NCBI GenBank assembly: GCA_946549475.1
Contig: CAMNQO010000012.1
Span: 1 to 17,810 of the forward strand
Source: an uncultured Bacteroidales bacterium
GTDB taxonomy: Bacteria; Bacteroidota; Bacteroidia; Bacteroidales; UBA932
Direction: 5' to 3'
Length of the DNA: 17,810 nucleotides
The notes under the pieces are model-generated. The model was not told the DNA's origin and did no database searches. It saw only the letters and a list, made by a program, of their open reading frames with translations. Below are positions 13,312 to 17,810 of the stretch, piece by piece. A program made the translations under genes and the position numbers. Each line of letters begins with the position of its first letter. Positions within the stretch are counted from its first letter, which is position 1.

Positions 13312-14987
13312 TGTACAGACTCCTTTTCGGGTTCGGGTGCGGGCTCCGGGGTTGGCGTGGGTGCAGGTTCCGGTTCCGGATCGGTTTCAGGGGTTGGCTC
13401 CGGGACGGGCTCGGGTGCGGGCTCCGGGGTTGGCGTGGGTTCCGGCTCGGTTTCAGGGACAGGTTCAGGGAGAGGTTCAGGGGCGGGTTCCGGCTCAGGG
13501 GCGGGAACGGGCAACGGTACGGGCTCGGGTGCGGGTTCCGGGGTTGGCGTGGGTGCAGGTTCCGGTTCCGGATCGGTTTCAGGGGTTGGCTCCGGGACGG
13601 GCTCGGGTGCGGGTTCCGGCTCAGAGGCGGGAACGGGCAACGGTACGGGCACGGGATCGGGTGCCAGTTCCGGAATGGGCTCGGGTACAGGCTCCGGGTC
13701 CTCCGGAATTTCAATCCGTTCCAGCCGGTGCAGGAGTTGTTCCAGCCGGATCGAATCCCGATGGACCTGCCGGATGGCTTCTACCGAATCCCTGTGCGCC
13801 TGCCGGACGGCCGCAATCGAATCGCGCCGCGCCTGCTCCACCGCCGCCACCGAATCACGACGGGCCTTGCGGCGCGCTTCTTCGCGCAGAAACCGCTCCC
13901 GGGTCACCTCCCGGTCGAACTGACGGAGATTCTTCATCTTCTGCGACTGGAGATAACGGCTCAGACGGATTTTCATCGAAGAAGTAATCTTCTCATTTTC
14001 CTTGATGAACTGCTCATCATCTCCGACGGTCGCCAACAGATATTTCTGGTAATCTTCTTTATACAGCGCCTCGTCTGACTGATATTTCAGCGAATCCCGT
14101 GCAGTCGCCATGTTGATGGAGTTGAACTCCTGACGCGTGGAAGACTGCATGTCATCCGTGATTTTCTTCCGGGCCTGCTCGTAATAGGCGATGACCGGGT
14201 CGGGCTCCAGGTATTTGCGGCCGACGGATTTTTGACGCCAGGAAAAAACAGCCCGGACTTCCGTCAGCATGGGAATCAGGAGGAAAGGGGTATCCTTGGC
14301 CTTGTCCGCCGCCGTAACCGGCACATAGCGGTAGATGTCGTCGCCGTTTTTGAAAGCCTTGTTGGCGGTAGCGACCAGTCCGGCGGACACGCCCAGGTCC
14401 AAATCAATCGCTCCGGTCTTATATTCGTACAAAGGAATCTCAAAACCGATGGTCACGCCGGCGCCCGCCGCCCAACCTTGCCGTCCATATTCACCGAACT
14501 TCAGACTGTAACTGGCATAATCGGCATACGCACCGATATACCACGCCTGCCAAGGCCTGGGATGCCTGCGCTTGGTAGAGGTCAGCGGGGCTTTTTCCCA
14601 GACAATGGAGTCACGGCCCAGCGTATCTTTTTCAACATGGCTTTCCAATTGCGTATGACGATAATAGTGGCGATATTCGGGACGGATATCCAGAACATTG
14701 AACACCCAATAGGGAGCATAATTGTGCCAGATATGCGGGCGGAATTTTGCGCCCAGCAACAACACATCCTGGTTGTATCGGGAAGAAGACAGGTCCACAC
14801 CCAGTTGCAGGTTCGGAATGGTGAAGAGCCAGTCCACGGCATTGGTTTTCACGGTAAATCCATCGACAACGCTATTCCTGCTTTCCGAAGCCGACGGCGT
14901 TTGCGCCGACGCTTCCCGACAAGAACCTGCGAACAGTGCCGTCAGCACAATCCCCCATCCGAGCGTTTCCGAGACAATGCGACCCAT
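13308..14987 (-). CDS. DUF3575 protein with hendecad coiled coil and Pro-Glu-rich tail
   Basis: The ATG at 14987 gives 559 residues; upstream in-frame codons run to 15077, but they overlap the promoter and the CpXC gene. A signal peptide spans about 1-29 (near ASA-Q). A DUF3575-type barrel covers about 40-255, with VKTNAVDWLFTIPNLQLGVD (46-65) matching the second DUF3575 protein of the operon. Residues 265-370 are charged and helical. About 375-417 are four 11-residue units of the type A-R-R-D-S-[VI]-A-A-[VI]-x-Q. From about 427 to 555 the chain is Pro-Glu-rich (PEP, PAP, PTP), like extended periplasm-spanning linkers of TonB-type proteins. No C-terminal peptidoglycan-binding domain follows. 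It is the first gene behind the promoter and shares a 4-bp overlap with the DUF5119 gene. I infer an outer-membrane barrel with a long arm reaching through the periplasm. Confidence 0.72.
   Translation of the reverse strand: MGRIVSETLGWGIVLTALFAGSCREASAQTPSASESRNSVVDGFTVKTNAVDWLFTIPNLQLGVDLSSSRYNQDVLLLGAKFRPHIWHNYAPYWVFNVLDIRPEYRHYYRHTQLESHVEKDTLGRDSIVWEKAPLTSTKRRHPRPWQAWYIGAYADYASYSLKFGEYGRQGWAAGAGVTIGFEIPLYEYKTGAIDLDLGVSAGLVATANKAFKNGDDIYRYVPVTAADKAKDTPFLLIPMLTEVRAVFSWRQKSVGRKYLEPDPVIAYYEQARKKITDDMQSSTRQEFNSINMATARDSLKYQSDEALYKEDYQKYLLATVGDDEQFIKENEKITSSMKIRLSRYLQSQKMKNLRQFDREVTRERFLREEARRKARRDSVAAVEQARRDSIAAVRQAHRDSVEAIRQVHRDSIRLEQLLHRLERIEIPEDPEPVPEPIPELAPDPVPVPLPVPASEPEPAPEPVPEPTPETDPEPEPAPTPTPEPAPEPVPLPVPAPEPEPAPEPLPEPVPETEPEPTPTPEPAPEPVPEPTPETDPEPEPAPTPTPEPAPEPEKESVQ
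13334..13612 (-). repeat. Tandemly duplicated Pro-Glu coding tract (two 87-bp copies 192 bp apart)
   Basis: Within the low-complexity tail-coding region, bases 13334-13420 recur almost unchanged at 13526-13612, a 192-bp (64-codon) offset. Shorter related units fill the space between and around them (about 13325-13700). The encoded repeat contains PEPVPEPTPETDPEPEPAP. Such in-frame duplications arise by slippage or recombination, so tail length may vary between strains. It is not a CRISPR array: spacing and content are coding and continuously repetitive. Confidence 0.8.
13737..13865 (-). repeat. 33-bp coding repeats encoding four hendecads
   Basis: Four consecutive 33-bp units encode ARRDSVAAVEQ, ARRDSIAAVRQ, AHRDSVEAIRQ and VHRDSIRLEQL. 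The conserved R-D-S-[VI] core recurs exactly every 11 residues. An 11-residue period favours a straight or slightly right-handed coiled coil rather than the usual heptad type. The units sit between the DUF3575 region and the Pro-Glu tail. Confidence 0.75.
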
Positions 14988-15002
14988 AATACGAAAAACG
15001 GT

Positions 15003-15033
15003 CAAAAATAGGGAATTTTCCGCTAAAAACAAA
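15003..15033 (-). promoter_or_regulatory. Bacteroidota-type promoter for the fimbrial operon
   Basis: On the minus strand a -33 element TTTG (15033-15030) is followed after exactly 19 bases by a -7 element TATTTTTG (15010-15003), a full match to the Bacteroidota primary-sigma consensus TTTG-N19-21-TAnnTTTG. Transcription would begin near 15000-14996, only about 10 nt before the ATG at 14987, so the leader would be very short. The promoter lies in the 65-bp gap after the CpXC gene and supports the 14987 start. Confidence 0.65.
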
Positions 15034-15052
15034 AAAAATAAAGTCCTATAGT

Positions 15053-15736
15053 TTAAGCGATAACGGTAGCGAGCCACGCCGCATCGATGCGCCGGAAACC
15101 GTCTTCCGGCTGAAGAGAGGGATTGCGGGCCAGGATACCGGCCGCATCATCATACACATTCCGCCCCAGGGACAGGCTCATCATCCGGCCGGCGGCAGGA
15201 TAGGAAAAAATCAGGTTGTCGCCATCCAGACGGTGGAAATGCAAGGGAACATCTGCCGGACCGGCTTCTCCGGAAGCCGCATCGGCAACCGCCGGGTCCG
15301 TCGCGGAGGGACCGGAGCCTTGCTGCGCCCACTCCCCCTTGACGACATATTTGCAGATTTCGATGACGACATCGTCCAGTCCCGCATTCAAAATCAGGAT
15401 TTTTTCAATCAATTCGCCCAGATTGGAGCAAAGACGCAGGGTATAACCCCCCAGTGACGCGGCATGCCGGGCAATGGATTCCATTTCCGACGGACGGATG
15501 CGTCCGTGGGGCAGAAGCCAGAGCATACGGCGTTTTTCGGGGTCGTGATACAGACATTCGTAACTGACCAGATTCCTGGCGCCGCAGTCGGGGCAGGTCC
15601 ACAGAAACAAAGAACCGTCCAGCACACGGGCCTCCATGCCGGAATCCTCCGCCGTATTGACGCTCTTATAGACGGGGATTTCGTGTTCGTGGCCGCAACG
15701 GCTGCAACGGGCAAGGGCCTGCTTGACAATCGACAT
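15053..15736 (-). CDS. CpXC domain zinc-ribbon-like protein
   Basis: The 227-residue product has no signal peptide, so it is probably cytoplasmic. Two CxxC pairs, C11-S-R-C14 and C48-P-D-C51, would bind one metal ion. The second is followed by GARNLVSYECLYHDPEKRRMLWLLP, a segment typical of the CpXC family (about residues 8-135). Residues 85-130 look helical (EMESIARHAASLGG, LGELIEKILILNAGLDDVVIEI), and an Ala/Gly/Ser-rich linker (138-162) leads to a small C-terminal region. The function of CpXC proteins is not established. The start lies 6 bp after ychF, so the two are probably co-transcribed from the ychF promoter. It is most likely unrelated to the fimbrial genes that follow, which have their own promoter. 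Confidence 0.82.
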   Translation of the reverse strand: MSIVKQALARCSRCGHEHEIPVYKSVNTAEDSGMEARVLDGSLFLWTCPDCGARNLVSYECLYHDPEKRRMLWLLPHGRIRPSEMESIARHAASLGGYTLRLCSNLGELIEKILILNAGLDDVVIEICKYVVKGEWAQQGSGPSATDPAVADAASGEAGPADVPLHFHRLDGDNLIFSYPAAGRMMSLSLGRNVYDDAAGILARNPSLQPEDGFRRIDAAWLATVIA

Positions 15737-15742
15737 GGCTGC

Positions 15743-16843
15743 CTATACATTAAAGAGGAAATGCATGATATCGCCGTCCTGCACCACATAGTCCTTGCCT
15801 TCCACCCCCAGTTTGCCGGCAGCCCGGCAGGCCGGCTCCGACTTGAGGGAGATGAAATCGGCGTATTTGATGACCTCGGCGCGGATGAAGCCTTTTTCAA
15901 AATCACTGTGGATGACCCCCGCCGCTTTCGGCGCCTTGTCCCCGACACGGATGGTCCAGGCGCGACATTCGTCCGCCCCCGCAGTAAAGAAAGTACGCAA
16001 GCCCAGCAAAGCGTATGCGCTCTGGATGAGGCGTTCCACGCCGGATTTTTCGAGACCGATATCCTCCAGGAACATCCGGCGCTCTTCGTAGGATTCCAGT
16101 TCGGCGATATCCGATTCGACCTGCGCGGCGATGACCAGGATGCCGGCATCCTCCCCTTCCACAGCCTTGCGGACCGCCTCGACATAGGCGTTGCCGTCCT
16201 TGGCGGAAGCCTCGTCCACATTGCAGACATAGAGGACCGGTTTGTTGGTAAGCAGGAACAGGTCCCGGGCGAGTTGCTCCTGTTCTTCATTGTCCAGCGC
16301 GACACTCCGGGCATTTTTTCCCTGCACGAGCGCCTCTTTGTAGCGGCCCAGCACCTCCACCAGTTTCCGGGCAGTCTTGTCGCCGCCCTGCGCCTGCTTG
16401 ACCGACTTGGCCAGCCTGTTTTCGACGGTCTCCAGGTCTTTCAGTTGCAACTCCGTATCGATGACTTCCTTGTCACGCACCGGGTCCACGCTGCCGTCCA
16501 CATGGACGATATTGGGGTCGTCGAAACAACGGAGCACATGCAAGATGGCATCCGTCTCCCGGATATTGGCCAGAAACTGATTGCCCAGCCCCTCTCCCTT
16601 GCTCGCCCCTTTGACGAGACCGGCAATGTCCACGATTTCGACCGTGGCCGGAATCACCCGCTGGGGATGACAGATATCCGCAAGGGCTTGCAGCCGTTCG
16701 TCCGGTACGACGGTGGACCCGACATTCGGCTCGATGGTGCAAAAAGGAAAATTGGCGCTCTGCGCCTTCCCGGAACTGATACAGTTGAAAAGGGTGGATT
16801 TGCCGACATTCGGCAGTCCGACGATTCCGCATTTAAGTGACAT
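15743..16843 (-). CDS. ychF: Redox-regulated ATPase YchF (Obg-family P-loop protein)
   Basis: The 366-residue product matches the usual YchF length. It shows the P-loop GLPNVGKST (9-17), FPFCTIEPNVG (32-42), the switch D72-I-A-G-L-V-K-G-A followed by SKGEGLGNQFL (81-91), and NVDE (208-211) in place of the GTPase NKxD motif. That replacement is the hallmark of YchF and explains its preference for ATP. A helical insertion lies at about 120-185, and a TGS domain at the C-terminus (about 283-366, ending VVQDGDIMHFLFNV). YchF binds ribosomes and modulates translation and the oxidative-stress response in bacteria where it has been studied. It is a core gene, transcribed from a promoter at 16906-16936, followed 6 bp downstream by the CpXC gene and divergent from the exported nuclease/phosphatase-family gene. 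Confidence 0.97.
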   Translation of the reverse strand: MSLKCGIVGLPNVGKSTLFNCISSGKAQSANFPFCTIEPNVGSTVVPDERLQALADICHPQRVIPATVEIVDIAGLVKGASKGEGLGNQFLANIRETDAILHVLRCFDDPNIVHVDGSVDPVRDKEVIDTELQLKDLETVENRLAKSVKQAQGGDKTARKLVEVLGRYKEALVQGKNARSVALDNEEQEQLARDLFLLTNKPVLYVCNVDEASAKDGNAYVEAVRKAVEGEDAGILVIAAQVESDIAELESYEERRMFLEDIGLEKSGVERLIQSAYALLGLRTFFTAGADECRAWTIRVGDKAPKAAGVIHSDFEKGFIRAEVIKYADFISLKSEPACRAAGKLGVEGKDYVVQDGDIMHFLFNV

Positions 16844-16905
16844 AATTCTCTGCTTCTAAACTCCGCGGCGGTCTTCCGGTACCGGGGCTTCCGTCGCCTG
16901 AATTG

Positions 16906-16936
16906 CAAAGATACACATTTTTCACCTCGTGTAAAA
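16906..16936 (-). promoter_or_regulatory. Putative promoter for ychF-cpxC
   Basis: A full -7 match TATCTTTG lies on the minus strand at 16913-16906. Nineteen bases upstream is TTTT (16936-16933), one mismatch from the -33 TTTG. Transcription would begin near 16900, leaving a leader of about 55-60 nt before the ychF ATG at 16843. Confidence 0.5.
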
Positions 16937-16943
16937 ATAATAC

Positions 16944-16975
16944 CTTGACAGCGGGCGATTCTTTGTGTTTCTTTG
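16944..16975 (+). promoter_or_regulatory. Possible weak promoter for the exported EEP-family gene
   Basis: CTTG (16944-16947), a 20-base spacer and TTTCTTTG (16968-16975) each differ by one base from the Bacteroidota -33 and -7 elements. The site would give a leader of about 30 nt before the ATG at 17009. Two mismatches make this tentative. Confidence 0.3.
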
Positions 16976-17008
16976 TTCAAGTTTTTTTGAAAGGATGATC
17001 GATTGACA

Positions 17009-17810
17009 ATGTTGCCGAACAACGACATACCGGACGGCGGCCTGCCGGCCCGAAAGAGCCTCCGCCGGATGCTTTTCCTGCTGGTCCCGTGCATCCTCCC
17101 CCTCTGTCCTGCCCGGGCACAAGGGGGCGCACCGCTTCCTGCTCCCGACAGCCTGCTCGTCATCTTCTGGAATGTGGAAAATCTTTTCGACTGCGACGGG
17201 ACCAACGGAGGCGGGGAATGGACAGCGGAAGGAGAAAAGCACTGGACGCCGGGGCGGTTGCGTGCCAAATGCAATGCGATTGGAAAAACGCTGTTGTGGA
17301 TCGGGGAGCAAGAGGGGCGGCTGCCGGACATCGTCGCGCTCGCCGAAGTGGAAAATGCCGGCGTGCTGCGGAGACTCATCCACTCCGCTCCCTTACGCAA
17401 GGCGGGTTACCGTTATGTCCATTTCGACTCCCCCGACCCCCGAGGCATCGATGTCGCCCTCCTGTACCGGAAAGATTGCTTTGCTTTCAAGTTCTCCGAA
17501 GACACGCCGGACGGCAATGGAGACGCCGCCCCGCAGGTCGGTCTCCGCCAGAACGCCTTGCAGGGTCTCCGCAGCGAGGCTATCCCCATCCCGGACTTCC
17601 GCACCCGCGATATGCTCCGCTGCCGTTTCCCGCTGAATCTTCGCCATCAACCCGGACATGACCTCCGCGATTCTGTTTCAAACGGCCTGACCAGTCCGCC
17701 CCATGACACCACCGACGGACAGGCCGGTTCGCCCCACGACCCCACCGGCGGACAGGCCTGCGACACGCTCACCTTGCTGGTCGTCCACCACCCGTCCAAA
17801 CTGGGAGATG
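17009..17810 (+). CDS. Exported endonuclease/exonuclease/phosphatase-family protein, N-terminal part (partial)
   Basis: The ATG at 17009 opens a frame that runs off the window end, giving 267 codons. A basic N-terminal stretch (R15...R19-R20) precedes a hydrophobic LFLLVPCILPLCP and a likely cleavage near ARA-Q (38/39); ATG 17069 (Met21) is an alternative start. Domain landmarks: VIFWNVENLFD (51-61), D107-I-V-A-L-A-E-V-E-N (metal-binding Glu113), RGIDVALLYR (145-154). These are the usual early motifs of the EEP fold, which covers secreted nucleases and phosphodiesterases with two metal-binding acids and a catalytic His. At the edge, VVHHPSKLGD (258-267) takes the place of the common V-N-H-W-x-S-[KR]-x-G-G. 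An 11-codon tandem duplication lies just before it. The second catalytic His is outside the window, so activity cannot be judged. Divergent from ychF. Confidence 0.82.
   Translation, partial: MLPNNDIPDGGLPARKSLRRMLFLLVPCILPLCPARAQGGAPLPAPDSLLVIFWNVENLFDCDGTNGGGEWTAEGEKHWTPGRLRAKCNAIGKTLLWIGEQEGRLPDIVALAEVENAGVLRRLIHSAPLRKAGYRYVHFDSPDPRGIDVALLYRKDCFAFKFSEDTPDGNGDAAPQVGLRQNALQGLRSEAIPIPDFRTRDMLRCRFPLNLRHQPGHDLRDSVSNGLTSPPHDTTDGQAGSPHDPTGGQACDTLTLLVVHHPSKLGD
17693..17758 (+). repeat. Two tandem 33-bp units inside the EEP-family gene
   Basis: Bases 17693-17725 and 17726-17758 encode SPPHDTTDGQA and GSPHDPTGGQA, in-frame 11-codon units matching at most positions. They form a Pro/Asp/Gly-rich loop directly before the histidine motif of the domain. 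The insert is unlike the compact loop usual there and probably arose by a local duplication. Confidence 0.7.

Larger units (their letters stand above)
206..14987 (-). other. Fimbrial (type V pilus-like) gene cluster, 11 genes, probable single operon
   Basis: Eleven minus-strand genes follow a consensus Bacteroidota promoter at 15003-15033. Four junctions are start/stop overlaps of 4 to 8 bp and the others have gaps of 2 to 33 bp, which supports one transcript of about 14.8 kb. Contents in order: DUF3575 with coiled coil and Pro-Glu tail, DUF5119/FimB-Mfa2-like lipoprotein, six fimbrillin-like lipoproteins, DUF3575, OmpA-domain protein, multi-barrel outer-membrane protein. The lipoprotein fimbrillins fit the known type V pilus route, in which subunits are lipidated, carried to the surface, trimmed after an Arg and polymerised. 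No maturation protease, integrase or regulator gene lies inside the cluster. Confidence 0.75.

Noticed and set aside
13325..13700. Regularly repeated DNA considered as a CRISPR array or satellite
   Set aside because: Repeats are in frame, encode Pro-Glu dipeptides continuously, and have no unique spacers.
12799..13923. Plus-strand frame with a Gly/Ser/Val-rich, collagen-like repeat
   Set aside because: It is the reverse complement of the Pro-Glu tract; the minus strand has the signal peptide, DUF3575 domain and promoter.
15021..15050. T-rich run on the minus strand after the CpXC gene as an intrinsic terminator
   Set aside because: The T8 tract lacks a convincing stem before it and overlaps the -33 element of the fimbrial promoter.
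14988..15077. Upstream extension of the first fimbrial-locus gene to 15077
   Set aside because: The extra 30 codons overlap the CpXC stop and contain the consensus promoter; the signal peptide begins properly at 14987.

Overview
The window looks like GC-rich chromosomal DNA from a Bacteroidota member, most likely Bacteroidales. Three things suggest this: a long run of fimbrillin-type lipoproteins, DUF3575 proteins and a CpXC protein; promoters of the TTTG / TAnnTTTG kind; and start codons preceded by A/T-rich leaders instead of strong Shine-Dalgarno sites. An Alistipes-like or related high-GC genus would fit, but I cannot fix the genus from sequence alone.

Layout. At the left edge is the last 57 codons of rsmA/ksgA (+ strand). 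It converges on a 13-gene minus-strand block. In transcription order (right to left) this is ychF (16843-15743), a CpXC zinc-binding protein (15736-15053), then, behind its own consensus promoter at 15003-15033, an 11-gene fimbrial (type V pilus-like) locus from 14987 down to 206. At the right edge, divergent from ychF across a 165-bp intergenic region, a secreted endonuclease/exonuclease/phosphatase-family gene starts at 17009 and runs off the window. No stretch over 300 bases lacks a gene.

The fimbrial locus reads: a DUF3575 protein with a hendecad coiled coil and a long Pro-Glu tail; a DUF5119/FimB-Mfa2-like lipoprotein; six consecutive fimbrillin-like lipoproteins (called A to F here in transcription order); a second, plain DUF3575 protein; an 841-residue protein with an OmpA-like domain in its middle; and a 650-residue outer-membrane protein that appears to contain three tandem copies of a beta-barrel module. 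Genes overlap or lie within 33 bp of each other, so one polycistronic transcript is likely. Fimbrillins C, D and E resemble each other most and are the ones with A/T-rich leaders. I infer that they are the main structural subunits, that the DUF5119 protein and A may act as anchor or base, and that F, the most divergent, may be a tip or accessory subunit.

The most interesting parts are the envelope proteins around the fimbrillins: the triple-barrel protein, the OmpA-like protein whose peptidoglycan-binding Asp is not in the expected place, and the DUF3575 protein with a periplasm-spanning type of tail whose coding DNA holds an 87-bp near-exact duplication 192 bp apart. Together they could form a dedicated export or anchoring platform for the pilus. 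That is inference. No mobile element, CRISPR array, tRNA or rRNA was seen.
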